A stretch of 64,000 bases of DNA from Massospora cicadina (GCA_022478985.1 JAKSZP010000102.1:141834-205833), one strand, 5' to 3'; positions 23,973 to 36,305 are shown, counted from the first letter of the stretch. Made by a program: numbers and translations. The notes: a model not told the origin generated them from the letters alone.

Positions 23973-25618
23973 TGTAAGTTCTGGGGACCAGCCCCTACAA
24001 CTGGATAGGGAGCAGCTTCCTTTTCAGACCAAAAGGGGGCCAAAGGCCCAAGTGGACCCCCTGTTGCAGTTGAGCGACCTGGCGCATGTGGTTGATGAGC
24101 GCTGGGTGACTGCCCTTCCTCCTAGAGATATTTAGATCTCCCCCTCCCCAACCCTGATAAAATTAATAGAGGGGACCTGCCAGGAGATTATGCAGGCCAG
24201 GGGCCATGGGCGGGCCCCTGGGACCCCTCACTCACCAGGGGAAACTTACCAAAATTTTGAAGAAACAGCCAGTGCTAGTATCGGAGCCCAGTCTGCAAAT
24301 TCCAGGCTAATGGAGCCGATCCAGACTGGTGGGGTCCAAAAATCAGATCAGGACTCGATTTAGGTTTTGAACCAGGTTACAAGTGACTCAAACCAGTTAC
24401 CCCTACCCCCTGGAACGGATCCAGGAAGTTTGGATTGCGTAGACAATCAAATTGAGAGTTCAGACTGAGTTGTGGATGACCGAGCACCAAGGCCACAGCC
24501 CCCAGGACGAATCCAGGAAATCCAAACTGTGTGAGCAGCCTAACTCGAATGGTCAAGGCCCAGATTGGTACCATCAACCTGGTCTGGCCCAAAAATTTGG
24601 GATAATCTGCAAAAGTTTTTTTGATTTTTGCCAAGATTTTGGGCATCCCTCCGCCCCCCTCACCCACCAGCCAAAAAAATTCCATTGCTGATCCCCAATC
24701 ACCCAATCCCTCAGCATCCCCGCTATTCAATTCTCTAAATACTTAAGGCAACTTCCCTGTTGATGGGCAGTTGTCAGTTAATTCTCTATTCTCCCCATGC
24801 TTTGCGCTAAAATAAAGCTCAGATACCCTGAACGCCTTGCCACAGACTCCGCCTGTTTGTTTTTCTTGTTCAAAATTCCACCTATCAATCCTGCTAAGCA
24901 CGCCACTGCCCAAATAATCATACCAATGATCACTGATTGTGTCATCTGGTTACTCAACTCCACCACACGGCAGTGGATCATATCCGTTGTAAACCACCTC
25001 ATTCTCGGTGATGGAGTCAACTCTCCATCCATTTTTGTGTACCTGTCAAGCCTGAACCCATCCGTTTGCTTCACCGTCAGGATTTCTGAGAGCACTCCCC
25101 TATTGGAGCAGCCTTAGGGCGCCCCCACCCCAATGCCCATGAGCTCAGCCCCCACAACTGGCTCATCCGCCACTAATCCCACCCACCTGAGGGCTCTAGA
25201 GTACCCCTACCAAGGGGGACTCAGCCCTAACGCTCATTTGTGGGTCCATTTTCCCCTCTGACAGCACCCCTGCCCATGCGGTGGGCCCTGTGCCGCCCCT
25301 CTCTGGCATACAGACTTACCTACCCATAACTGAAGGCCAGCAACTGCGAACCCTGGAGGAGTTGTCATCCTCCCCGCCTCTCCCACCCTTGGGGGTTTCC
25401 CCCACAAAACTCGCGGTTGCCCCCATTACAACCATCTGGTTTTCCTTGAGGGCCTTCGGTACATCTATAAACATTTACTTTCCTCACGTCCCCACTAGAT
25501 CTCCCCTTCTTCTAGTTGCATGAACCACTGTGCCCTTGGCATTCTAGGCTCTCCACTGGGTGCTCACACACCCCAAATTGGGAGCCCAGTCTAAGTCTTA
25601 TCAGTCACTTCCATGACA
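23973..25618 (+). repeat. SUSHI-1 copy 1 5' LTR
   Basis: Starts TGTAAGTTCTGGGG and ends TTCCATGACA. TATA-like TACTTAAGG is at 24740-24748, the probable start of R at about 24774 (TCAGTTAATTC), and AATAAA at 24811-24816. That leaves a U5 of about 800 bp, which is unusually long and contains open frames (24797-25117; 25281-25523). Confidence 0.92.
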
Positions 25619-25629
25619 TAATGAACTGA
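25619..25629 (+). other. SUSHI-1 copy 1 candidate self-priming site
   Basis: TAATGAACTGA follows the LTR with no TGG. It is the exact reverse complement of TCAGTTCATTA at the probable start of R in this element's 3' LTR (30368-30378), and it is identical at 56223-56233 in copy 2. Confidence 0.65.
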
Positions 25630-26490
25630 ACTATAACCTCGGCCTTCTCCGCCCTCCTCAATGGCACTGGTGAAGCGTTGGCCTACGCCCTAACTCTAAA
25701 TGTACTCTCTCTTTGCGACCTGGCCTTCTCCTGCTGGTCAGTTACCTCATTCATCTGAGCATGACACCAGTTTGTGTTGACCTGGTCCCCACCCCACCAA
25801 GCCCTGGCGACAATTGTCACCCCATCAGTCAACATGATAGGGTTGAGAGTCCCCCTATCCCTTCTGATGAGGTGGCCGACCAAATCCTGGGTGTCCTGGT
25901 GGAACTTCAGGTGCGCTTCACCGCAGATGGGGGAAATCTCCCCTTCATTCTGATGCCCAGCAGAGCGTAGCTCTCCTTGACGCCCTAGATGGGGATGCCC
26001 GCTGCTGGGTCAGGGGAGTCCTCCGCTCTGCTGCTAAGTCTGGAAACCCCACCCCCCTACTGGTGCTGGTCACTTCAGCGGTCTAGGCCCCTGAGTCTAG
26101 ACCAGCGCGCCTCCTCCATCTCTTCACACTAGGACAGACAGCCACAGACCTACCTTCCCTGATCGAAGCCTTCGCGGTCCTGGCCACCACAGTGCCCATC
26201 CCCCCCCCCAAAATTGCCATCTCCGCCTTCCAAGCTGCTTTGGACCCCACTGCAGCTGCCCATGCATCTTGGGACCCCTCCCCGGGTCTTTAGAAATCAC
26301 ATTCTCTGTGGCTCGTGCAACTGGGTCCAGGCCTTTCCATGCACCCATGTGCACTGCCGCAGCTCTTGAGGGGCCGCGTGCCACCCCCTCTCCCCTACCA
26401 GTGGTCACGGCCAAGGGAAGCGCCCCCCCCCAGGTCTCACTGCCCTTCGCGCCCCCTCTGTACCCACCTTGGGTACCCTCCCCCTTGACA
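25630..26490 (+). pseudogene. gag: SUSHI-1 copy 1 gag remnant
   Basis: GC- and proline-rich sequence matching 56234-57056 of copy 2. Pieces of frame include YALTLNVLSLCDLAFSCW near 25685 and LVELQVRFTADGGNLPFILM near 25900. No CCHC knuckle is visible, and stops interrupt all frames. The segment is followed by an abrupt join at about 26475-26485, where copy 2 has ~690 bp more, including the protease. Assigned to gag by position only. Confidence 0.5.
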
Positions 26491-26499
26491 CATCCCTCA

Positions 26500-29400
26500 G
26501 CTCTATTTCCCCCCCAGATCCTGCTTCTATTGACTTCCCTTCGGACTTCCCACCCTTCCTAACCCCCTATATGTCCATCTTTGACATGTTGATGGCTTCC
26601 AAGCTCTCCCTACACTCCGAATATAACCTAACATGTCAGTTGATGGTCGACCTATCCAAAATTAACTTCTCCCTCTACCCCCACATTGAGGAAGAGGACA
26701 AGGCGTTGGGGACCTGGCCAGACGTGATGTTAGAGAAGGGGTGGCTTGTCAAGAAATCTTCACCGGTCGCCTCCCCCATAGTTTTCACTTGGAAAGCAGA
26801 TGGCACTCTGCGTCCTTGCGTTGACTATGAACACCTCAACAACATCACCATCCCTGACCCCTACCCATTTCCCTTAGAGCAAACCATCGCTTAAGCCATC
26901 GCCAAATCCTGGGTCTTCTCAAAGTTGGATCTGGTGAACGTCTTTAACCAGGTGAGGGTGGCGAGAGTACAAGAGTGGCTCACAACTATCCACACCTACC
27001 GGGGTCTTTTTCAATTCATAGTGATGCCCTTTGGACTTAAGAATGCTCCGGCCACCTTCCAACGCCTCATAATGATGTGCTTGGGGACTTGCGCTTCTCA
27101 TGCGCTGTAGCCTACATCAATGATACTCTGATCCACTCCCCTACCCCAGAACAACACGCCAAGGATCTAGAAGCAGTGGTGGCAGCCCTCCACAAAGCAG
27201 GGCTCTTTGTGAAACCCTAAAAGTTCGAATTCTTCTGGGATGAAGTGACCTTCTTAGGTAACCTTGTCCTAAAGGATGGATATGCTGTTCCCCCTCTAAG
27301 CTCAAGGCGATCCAGCCTTGGCCTACCCCTACTACAAAGAAACAACTTTGAAGTTTCCTTGGCACCATCACCTTCTTAAAAAATTTTCCCCATCCCTCGC
27401 CCAACTGGTGGCACCCCTTCACCCCCTCACTGGGAAGAACGCCCCCTTCAAGTGACCCCTGGAATGCCAGCAGGCCTTCGAGTCTATCAAGGAAGTTTTC
27501 CTCACCGCCCCAGTCCTGCGGCATGCCAACACCTCCCGCCCCTTCATTGTAGCCTGCGACGCCTTGTTGGTGGCAGTGGGAACCATGCTGCTACAGGAGC
27601 ATGAGGGGGTCGAGCACCCAGTGGCCTACTACTCCTGTAAATTCACTTCCACAGAACAAGCGTGGCCAATATATGACAAGGAGCTAGCAGCAGTGGCGTG
27701 GTCACTCACCCACTGGCAATACCTCTTGCAAGGCGCCCAGCATGAAATCACCATTTGGACTGACCATAAGGCATTACTGTACTACCACAAACCCCAGAAG
27801 TTGGGGCATCGCCAAACTTGCACATACCAGGACCTATGTGGGTTTCAATTTAGATATGAATTCACTAAAGGCCCCCTGAATGTGTTGCTGGACATGCTCA
27901 GATGGAACCCATCTCTAACACCCAATGGTGGAGAGGACCTGCTAGAGCTCACTACTGTAGTGCCTCCCTCCCAAATCCTCTCCTTGGCCCCTCCAATGGT
28001 AGCTTTTGCTGACCTTGCCCCTGACGCCCCCCTCCTCCTCCATGTCCTTGCTTCCCAGACCTGTTGCCCCAAAGGGTTAGAGCTTTATAATGACCTAGAG
28101 TCTTTGAGTTGGAAGAGAGCCCCATACACCCTGTTGAAGGGAACCATCTGGTTCCACAATAGGGTTTGGGTCCCCCCATCTCTATGCAACTGTGTTATTG
28201 AATAACACCATGTCCCCCAGACTGTTGGGCACCCCGGCATTAAGAAGTGCGCTGATCTCATAAGGAGAACTTACAATTGGCCAGGGTCCTCAAAGGACAT
28301 CCCCTCCTGGATCTTCTGCTGTGTCACCTACACCCAATCAAAATTGGACTGTTCTGGGAAGAAGGGGTTGCTACACCCCCTGCAGCAGGTGGAAGGCCCG
28401 TGGACCTCAGTTTTGGTAGACTTCATCGTGGAGCTCCACCCCCTCTAATGTCTCAGATGCTATCATGGTAGTCATTGATCGATTTACCAAGTTCGCGCTC
28501 TTCACCCCCTGCCTCTCCTCTATTACTGCAGTAGAGATCGCAAATTTTTTGTCAACCATGTCTTTTCCATGTTTGGTCTCCCCAAAGAGATGGTGAGCGA
28601 CAGGGGACCCCAATTCACCGCCCAGTTCTGGGAAGAGTTGCTAACCCTCCTCAGCATCAAGCCCTACAGATCCAAGGCCTACCACCCCCAGTCCAATGGG
28701 AAGACTGAGCGGGTGAACCAGGTACTGGAGCAGTACCTGCGCTGTTATGCGACAGCCTCACAGGACACTTGGGCCAAAAACCTGCCCCTTGCACAGTTTG
28801 CATATAACAATTCACTCCCTCCTCGAACAATCTCTCCCTCTTTGAGGCCACCCTGGGTTACAACCCCTCCTTCCAAATTGGCCCCCAGCTCTCCTCAGCA
28901 GTCCCTGCAGCTGAAGACCATGCGTGTTCACTCCGCGAGACACATGACCTGGTTTTTGAACAATTGACAAAGTCCATCGAGGATTACAAAAAGTTTGCTG
29001 ACTGGAAGCGCCTCCCTGGACACGAGATTGAAGTCATCTCCCTTGTTATGCTGTACACCCGCAATCTCCCCTTAGAAGCCCCCACCCAGAAACTTGCAGC
29101 CAAACGCTCTGGCCCCTTCAAGGTGAAGAAAGACTTAGGCAATGGAGCCTATCACTTGAAGCTGCCCGCTCACTGGGAAGCAGCATAACGTCTTCCACAC
29201 CTCCCTCCTGACCCCCTTCAAAGGGGAAAGGCCAACATCACCAGAGCCAATCCTCATTGGGGAATCCCAGGAAATGGAGGTGGAGGATATCCTGGCTTCC
29301 CGGAGGTCCCACAGATCGTTTAATACCTGGTTGCCTGGAAAGGCTACCCCTCATATGGGAACATCTGGGTGAGTGCACATGACTGCGAAAATAGCAAGGA

Positions 29401-29550
29401 CCTAATAGAGGGATTCCACAACTCCCACCCGGCAGTCCTATCTTCCCAGAATATCGCAGACATCCTTGCCATAAAGCTCCCAGAGAGGCACAAGAACTAT
29501 GCCCTGGTCCATGCCCCAGGTGGGGGCCTCCTTTCTGTCAAAAAAGGAAA
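26500..29550 (+). pseudogene. pol: SUSHI-1 copy 1 pol: RT, RNase H, integrase, chromodomain (degenerate, no protease)
   Basis: RT at 26469-27250: VASPIVFTWKADGTLRPCVD, FSKLDLVNVFNQVRVA, MPFGLKNAPATFQRL, then the catalytic box YIND at 27113-27124, after a frameshift. RNase H at about 27540-27960: FIVACDALLVAVG, YDKELAAVAWSLTHWQYLLQ, WTDHKALLYYHKPQKLG. Integrase: HHVPQTVGHPGIKKCADLI near 28205 (zinc-binding H-H part), EMVSDRGPQFTAQFWEELL near 28590 and SNGKTERVNQVLEQYLRC near 28690, giving intact second D and E. A chromodomain lies at about 29270-29440 (EVEDILASRRSHRS...NIWVSAHDC), followed by the tail KLPERHKNYALVHAPGGG and the purine tract. Stops and shifts throughout. Confidence 0.92.
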
Positions 29551-29556
29551 GGGATT

Positions 29557-31208
29557 TGAAAGTCCTGGGTACCAGCCAATACAACTGGATAAGGAGCAGC
29601 ATTTCTTTCAGACCAAAAGGGGGCCAAAGGCCCAAGTGGACCCCCTGTCACAGTTGAGCGACCTGGCACATGTGGTTGATGAGCGCTGAATGACTGCCCT
29701 TCCTCCTAGAGATATTCAGATCTCTCCCCTCCTCCCCCCTCCCCAACCCTGATAAAATTAATAGAGGGGACCTGCCAGGAGATTATGCAGGCCAGGGGCC
29801 ATGGGCGGGCCCCTGGGACCCCTCACTCACCAGGTGAAACTTACCAAAATTTTGAAGAAACAGCCAGTGCTAGTATCGGAGCCCAGTCTGCAAATTCAGG
29901 GCTAACAGAGCCAGTCCAGACTGGTTGGATCCAAAAATTAGATTGGAACTCAATTCAGGTTTTGAACCAGGTTACAAGTGACTCAAACCAGTGCCCCTAC
30001 CCCAGAACAGATCTGGGAAGTTCAGATCGCATAGACAATCAAATTGAGAGTTCATACTGAGTTGTGGATGACCGAGCACTAAGGCCACAGCCCCCCAGGA
30101 CGAATCCAGGAAATCCAAACTGTGTGAGCAGTCTAACTCGAATGGTCAAGGCCCAGATTGGTACCATTGATCTGGTCTGGCCCCAAAATTTGGGAAAATC
30201 TGCAAAAGTTTTTTTTGATTTTTGCCAAGATTTTGGGCGTCCCTCCACCCCCACCCACCCACCAGCCAACCAAACCCATTGCTGATCCCCAATCACCCAA
30301 TCTCTCAGCATCCCCACTATGCAATTCTCCAAATACTTAAGGCAACTGCCCTGCTGATGGGCAGTTGTCAGTTCATTATCTATTCTCCCTGCACTTTGCA
30401 CTAAAATAAAGCTTAAATACCCCAAACGCATTGCTGCAGACTCGGCCTGTTTGTTTTTCTTGTTCAAAATTCCGCCACTTGATCCAGCTAAGCGCGCTGC
30501 CACCCAACTAATCAGACTGATGATCACTAAATGGGTCATCCAGTCACTTGACCCCGCCATGTGGCAGTGGATCATATCCATGATAAACCACCTCATTCTT
30601 GGTGACAGAGTCGACTCTCCATCCATTTTCAATTACCTGTCAAATGTGAACCCATCCATTTGCTTCGCCATCAGGATTTCTGAGAGCACTCCCCTATTGG
30701 AGCAGCCTCAGGGCGTCCCTGCCCCGATGCCCACAAGCTCAGTCCCCACACCTGGCTCACCCGCCACTAATTCCACCCACCTGAGGGCTCCAGAGTACCC
30801 TAACCAAGGGGGACTCAGCCCTAACGCTTATCACGGGTCTGTTTTTCCCTCCAACAGTACCCCTGCCCGCGTGGTGGGCCCTGTGCCGCCCCTCTCTGGA
30901 GCACAGACTCACTTACCCATAACTGAAGGCCAACAACTGTGAACCCTGGAGGAGTCGTCATCCTCCCCACCTCTTCCACCCTTGGGGTTGCCCCCACAAG
31001 ACTCACAGTTGCCCCCATTGCAACCATCTGGTTTGCCTTGGGGCCTTTGGTACATTTATAAACATTTACCTTCCTCACGTCCCCACTAGATCTCCCCTTC
31101 TTCTAGTCACACGGACCGCTGTGCCCTTGGCATTCTGGGCTCTCCACTGGGTGGTCACACACCCCAACTGGGAGCCCAGTCTAATTCTTATCAGCCGCTT
31201 CCATGACA
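29557..31208 (+). repeat. SUSHI-1 copy 1 3' LTR
   Basis: 1652 bp, from TGAAAGTCCTGGG after the purine tract AAAAAAGGAAAGGGATT to CCATGACA. TACTTAAGG is at 30334-30342, TCAGTTCATTA at 30368-30378 and AATAAA at 30405-30410. The TSD copy CAAAA follows at 31209. Confidence 0.92.
30451..30942 (+). CDS. U5-internal ORF of SUSHI-1 LTR
   Basis: 163 uninterrupted codons inside the LTR, downstream of the AATAAA and so in U5. In a 5' LTR this stretch would be in the mRNA leader. The same frame is recognisable in the other three SUSHI-1 LTRs, for example 24797-25117 and 55657-55866, with shared pieces such as NHLILGD and STPLLEQP. Where unbroken it runs on to HPNWEPSL and stops just after the LTR (55886-56233). 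No family match. It may be the N-terminal part of Gag or a separate leader peptide. It may also be only a chance open frame, because the opposite strand is open here too. Confidence 0.35.
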   Translation: MFFLFKIPPLDPAKRAATQLIRLMITKWVIQSLDPAMWQWIISMINHLILGDRVDSPSIFNYLSNVNPSICFAIRISESTPLLEQPQGVPAPMPTSSVPTPGSPATNSTHLRAPEYPNQGGLSPNAYHGSVFPSNSTPARVVGPVPPLSGAQTHLPITEGQQL

Positions 31209-31213
31209 CAAAA

Positions 31214-31771
31214 GCTCTCATTGGTGTAATTTTTCAACTCATAATTTCATTGCTGGCGGAATGTAGATTATTTGGGCCCCCCAAATATATAAAAAGGTGG
31301 CATTTTTTATATGTTTTTAGTGGAAATATTGTCCTCATATACTAAAATTTTTAACTCAGCAGGCAAAAATTATTTTGCATGACGTCAAATCATGCTTATT
31401 AAAACTATTGCTCATGTTGTCGTGCTGACCTGGCTGATATTTTCTCACCTCGCCCTTGCTTATAAAAGGCCTCTTTGCCCCCATCTGCGGTGAGTTGGTC
31501 GCCTGTATCTCCACTGGTTTGGGGGTTATGTTCATGTATTCCACTGGATAAAGAATGAACGGATAAACAAGTCACGGCCTCATCTATGACATATGTTATG
31601 CTTGATGTTACTCAGTTCTATTGAGACTTTTTTAATATCTCATAATTTATTATAGATAAAAAGGGGTTCTCAGGATTTACCTTAGAAACCCTGTTCTTAT
31701 TTTTTTGCTTTTAAATTTCCAATTTATAAGTATAATTACATTAATAGTATTAGTCTCTACCACTTGCCATG
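31214..31771. other. Unique DNA between SUSHI-1 copy 1 and GYP-3
   Basis: 558 bp with no ORF of note. It contains the promoter-like motifs listed separately and a T-rich run near 31700. Nothing here matches the neighbouring LTRs. Confidence 0.5.
31380..31469 (+). promoter_or_regulatory. CRE plus TATA promoter-like pair
   Basis: A palindromic TGACGTCA (31380-31387, the consensus CREB/ATF site) lies 73 bp upstream of TATAAAAGG (31461-31469). The ~90 bp after the TATA box are GC-richer than the surroundings. No ORF, polyadenylation signal or known LTR follows. It could be a solo LTR remnant of an unrecognised family or chance. Confidence 0.35.
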
Positions 31772-32356
31772 TGTTATAATGTTAGCAGTATATGAGATAT
31801 GTCAAGGGTTTTCTGCACAGGGTTACGCCCATTGAGCAATAGGACTGATGATATGAAAATTGTCATTAAAACAATGGAATAAACTTTTTAATAATTTTGG
31901 AGCAATTTCCCCAATGACACTTCTTATTTAGTTTAATACTTTCAGCGGATCCTTGCTGGTCTGCTCCCTCTATTCTAATAACAACCTCCCCCTCTCAATC
32001 TTCTCACATCTCTAATATCTCAGCAACCTTGGTCAATACTGACCCTATTGCTTAGACTATTTGTTCCATCATATTCTCACTGGTTCCAGCAGAGTACACA
32101 ATTTATTAAATTATTGATCTCCTTGGTTTGAGGAGATCCACTCTATATTCGTTGTATGTCAAAATCTCATTATTTGTTGTTTGTTGACATTCCTTATCAC
32201 CTGATTCAGAGTTGATTCAATATATCCTTTCCAACCCAATATCACCTTATCCTAAGGTGCTAAAATAATCACAACATATAATCAGGATTGGCGGATTCTA
32301 CCCATTCCACTATAACAACTTAGGGCTTACCATCCAGTCAAATCAAAATCATAACA
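31772..32356 (-). repeat. GYP-3 3' LTR
   Basis: 585 bp. On the minus strand it starts TGTTATGATTTTGATTTG and ends ATTATAACA. The purine tract AAAAGGGGGTAA (plus-strand 32357-32368) directly precedes it. It aligns with 37301-37885 with many substitutions. Confidence 0.93.
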
Positions 32357-32400
32357 TTACCCCCTTTTACTGGATGATAAGGCTCCTATTGCTTATATGC

Positions 32401-35400
32401 TCAGAGGAACTTTGTGTGCACTTGGTTGATAATCTGACCACTCGCAGGGCCCTTGATGGTATAGGCGTCACACCCATTTTTTAATAACTTTGAACGGACC
32501 AATTTAAATACTGGCAATATATGTTTCCACCTTAACCCATGTTGATCATGGAATAGAACCATGCCCCCATCTTTGAACTGTGCTAGCCCACTACACCATA
32601 CCTGGTTGGCAGCCTGATACATTATCTTCTTGACTATGCTGGATGAGTATGTTTCAGTTTTCAGCATAATTAACTTATCACCTAGTTATTAAAGAAACGT
32701 TGGGGGTTTGATACGCCAGTATCTTCTATGCAGGCGTAAAGCAGCGCTGAAAGAGCAGGATGTCATCCATATAGTAGTTGAAAGGGGCTTTTTCCCATGG
32801 CAGAATGGTAGCTGATGTTATAAGCGAAAACTGTTGTGGAAAGGAGAGAGCTCCAATAAGAGGTTCTATCAGTTACCAGCTTCCAGAGTATGTTTACCAA
32901 AGTTCCATTAACACGCTCAACCATACAGAGGACTCAAGGTGATATGGGGTTGTCGAAACCCCATGGATGGCCATCAAATTGTTTAGCTTGGATAATTTGT
33001 GGAAAGTGTAGTTGGTTCCGTTGTCAGTAAGGATGAACTGAGGACAGCCGTGTTGCATAAATTATGTATTTCGTCACAAACTTAGCCACTGAAACTTCCC
33101 CCAGGTCGCATATTGCCCATGCTTTGACCCACCTGTTCAAGTGGCCAATCGCCACCAGAATGTATTTAGACCGGTTAGCCCTGCTGGCAGAGGACCAACA
33201 ACATCCAGAGAAACCGTATAATAGGCAATATGTGGTTTCACTAGTCAGTAGGAAGCCTTCTGGTGGAACGGCTTTTCCACTTTGCAATGGTAGTAGCATG
33301 AAATGGTTTTTAGAACGTCATATTGCATGCTTTCCCAGTAGTACCAAGGTCGCAACAATTCCAGGGTCTTGCATACTCCACCATGGCCAACTTCTCAGTG
33401 TGCGCTCATAATAATGTTTGGCTGGTAGGAAGGCCTTGGGATATTCACCAGTGTCCCCCATACATTTTTACAACTCGTCATTCTTCTGAAATGTATTGGC
33501 CTTTATCCCATCTAATACTTTGATGGCTTGAGGAGTTTATTGTCATATTTTCCTCTAGGCAAAATATCAAACATTATGTTGCTCAGATCTGCCATAACTG
33601 CAATTATGGGCAATCTTAATAAGCAATATGAATTCTGGTGTTTGGCTCCAGAATTTTGGAGTATTTTGAAATTGTAAGCTTGAAGTTTGAAAGCCCATCA
33701 GGCTAGCCACCCTTCAGACTCCTTAAGATTCTGCAACCAGTGTAAAGAAGCGTGGTCTGTTATGGCTTTGAACTTCACTCCATGGAAGTATATTCTAAAT
33801 TGTTTTACGCATAGATCACCGCAAAGCACTCCCACTTGGTCACATTATAACTATGCTCATGGCAGTTCAGGCTCCGACTGCAATATGCAATGAGGTGCTC
33901 CTCCCCCTCATTGTCTTTTTGGAATAGGACCGCCCAATGGCGGAAAGAGACACATCCATCAGGACAATAAACTCTTTATCAAAATTGGGATAGCACAGCA
34001 CTGGCGCACTTCTTAGCGCCATCTGAAGTGTATTGAAGGAGCATTGTCAACGTTCTATCCATTTAAACGCAGCATCCTTCTTTAATAACTCAAACAGCGG
34101 ACCTTTGATACAACTAAAGTTGGGTATAAAGCGGCAGTTATAGCTGACCATCCCTAACAATACTTGTATATTGCACTTACTGTTTGGTGTAGTCATCTTC
34201 CAGATAGCCTCCACCTTGTCTGGTGGGGCCACAGCCCTGTTGTATCTACCACAAACCTGAGGTACTCCAGCTGATCCTTGATAAAGTGGCATTTCCAGGG
34301 CTTGATATTGACGTTGGCCTCAGCTAACCGGCGGAATACCTTCTCCAAATAAGTAAAGTGCTCAGAAATAAGTGGGATAATATGTTGATATCATTAAGGT
34401 ATACAAGAATGCACAACGGCGTCAGGTCTCCAAGAATGGTGTCCATGGCCCGTTGGAATATAGCTGGGGCATTACATAGCCACTGTGGCATACAGGTTGG
34501 TTTAAAAAGCCTTTGGGTGTGATAATGGAGCATTTTTTCTGTTACACCACAAGTAGATCAATATACCAACAGCCAGATATCAATTCTATTGCTGAGAAGT
34601 AACGAGCTCCTCCCAACTGGTTCAAAGCGACATCAATTCATGGCAAGGGGTATGAGTCATTTTCATATTGCTAATGAGCTTAAGTAGTCTATCACTACCC
34701 AATTGATACTATCCTCTTTTAGACAATTAGGAAGGGTGAAGCCCATGGACTTTTCAACAGTTCAAGCATTCCTTGCTCCAGCATATTATTGATTTTCTCA
34801 GTGATGACTTCTTCTGCTGCTCTAGATCAGTGGATCAGCCAGGACCTGATGGGGGTATGATCACTCATGTCCAGTCGATGTACAATTCCCCACACACTCT
34901 CTAAATTGTGGTCATTGGTGGTAAAGATTTCATTATACTTTTAAATAAAGTGATAACCTGATCTTTCTGATTTTCTGATAACCCCATTAAGTTTTTTCAC
35001 AGTATCACCACCATTATGCCAAGCTGCGATTTGACAGGCAGACCAAATTCATCCAGCAGCCCAAACTTGTGAACCTGTAGGGCCTCCTCAACTGGGGTCA
35101 AATGTAAATATGCCACTATTTGGTATTGGCGGATTTTCACTGGTTCATTCTGGAGATTTTCTAACAAGACCTTAATCTCCACATGTCCCAGGAGTATAAT
35201 TCCTGGAGCTACGTGGGCTCAAGCTGTGATTGCTGATAGGGACCAATGACCTCACCATAAAACCCAACAGGCACTTTCACCTTTAACTTGGTGTTTATTA
35301 CTTGGTTTCCGGAGGGGATGGATATAGGGCCAGCAGCTCTAAGCGGTAGCCTTTGATATTCGTATATGCTGGGAAAGGGCCCATGTCTTACTCTTAAGTT

Positions 35401-36290
35401 GATGGTAGCAAACCAGAATTACCTCATCAAAATAGGTAGGGTTGATATGTCCCATGTGCACCAAGTCTTTGGTACTCCTCTGGAGGTAAAATAAATTGAG
35501 ATCCGTTGCCCCAAAATCTCAAAGGTCTCCTCCATCATATCAACAACAGCACCATAGTGTCGCATAAAATTGATTCTGATTAACAGGTCATAATTGCTGT
35601 TTGGTAGCACTACCACTGGAGCTACAACAGAAATTAATTTAAACCGCAGGGGAAGTGCACTGTAAGATCCTCAGAGACCATGTTTTCTGCTACAGCAGTC
35701 CCAAACACCATTTGATGTTCCACATCAGGTTTTAATGTCAACTTCACCGCCATTTTAATATAAACTATGTTGACTGGAGCGCATGTATCTATTATAGCGC
35801 AAACTCAGGTTTTTGCTACAACAATGTCATAGTGGTACACTCCAAGTAAGATGAATGTTGAATGTTCACTACATGGACATTCAAAGGATCATTTTTTCCA
35901 TGAAGCTCATAATACCTATACTGACTTTAGAGTACCCTTTAACAATAGCGTCCATTGGGAGGGTAATGTCTACTCCTCTCAGGGAAAGTACATCTGCGGA
36001 TGGTTCCAGTTTTTCTGAAGAACTTTGTTCAAACATTTGATAGACGTAAGTCTTCAAGGGCTCCATAGTTCCTTTGTCTACCATGTCCTTATCATGTGCT
36101 TGTGTCAGTACATCTACTCCCCCAACTGGCGGCAGATATAAGAATGTATCATCATACTGGGGGACTTTCACTGCATATACTTCAGTAGGTTCAGGCAGGA
36201 CGTTTGAATTTGGGATAGCGGAGGTTAAGAGTCCCATCTCTACTCCGCTCAGACTTTTCCCTGGTAGCATTAATCCTAATGTTTGTAATA
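32401..36290 (-). pseudogene. pol: GYP-3 pol: protease, RT, RNase H, integrase (degenerate)
   Basis: In minus-strand order: a linker segment, 36339-35881 (PPVGGVDVLTQAHDKDMVDK). Protease has its active site as IIDTCAPVNIV at about 35770-35795; the D-T-G-A quartet reads D-T-C-A (35778-35789). The flap and C-terminal part follow (VVAPVVVLPNSNYDLLI, FEILGQRIS). RT: FKPTCMPQWLCNAPAIFQRA and the catalytic box YLND at 34390-34401, the first aspartate lost. RT connection at 34292-34047 (VQVLLGMVSYNCRFIPNF-like). Integrase: SKYILVAIGHLNRW near 33150 (D replaced by G) and ILTDNGTNY near 33020. The C-terminal segment ends NQVHTKFL with a stop at 32401, just before the purine tract. Confidence 0.9.
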
Positions 36291-36305
36291 AACCCATTGA
36301 TTGAG

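Larger units (their letters stand above)
23973..31208 (+). mobile_element. SUSHI-1 copy 1, chromodomain Ty3/Gypsy element
   Basis: 7236 bp with LTRs of 1646 and 1652 bp, TGTA...GACA ends and a perfect 5-bp target-site duplication, CAAAA, at 23968-23972 and 31209-31213. The internal region holds a gag remnant, RT, RNase H, integrase and chromodomain, but lacks the protease region present in copy 2. It sits head-to-tail directly beside SUSHI-2, sharing that element's target site. Confidence 0.93.

Noticed and set aside
30039..30632. 197-codon minus-strand ORF in the SUSHI-1 LTR
   Set aside because: It spans the TATA-like box, R and poly(A) signal of the LTR on the opposite strand and is broken in the other three LTRs. 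Most likely a shadow of GC-rich sequence and of the plus-strand U5 frame.
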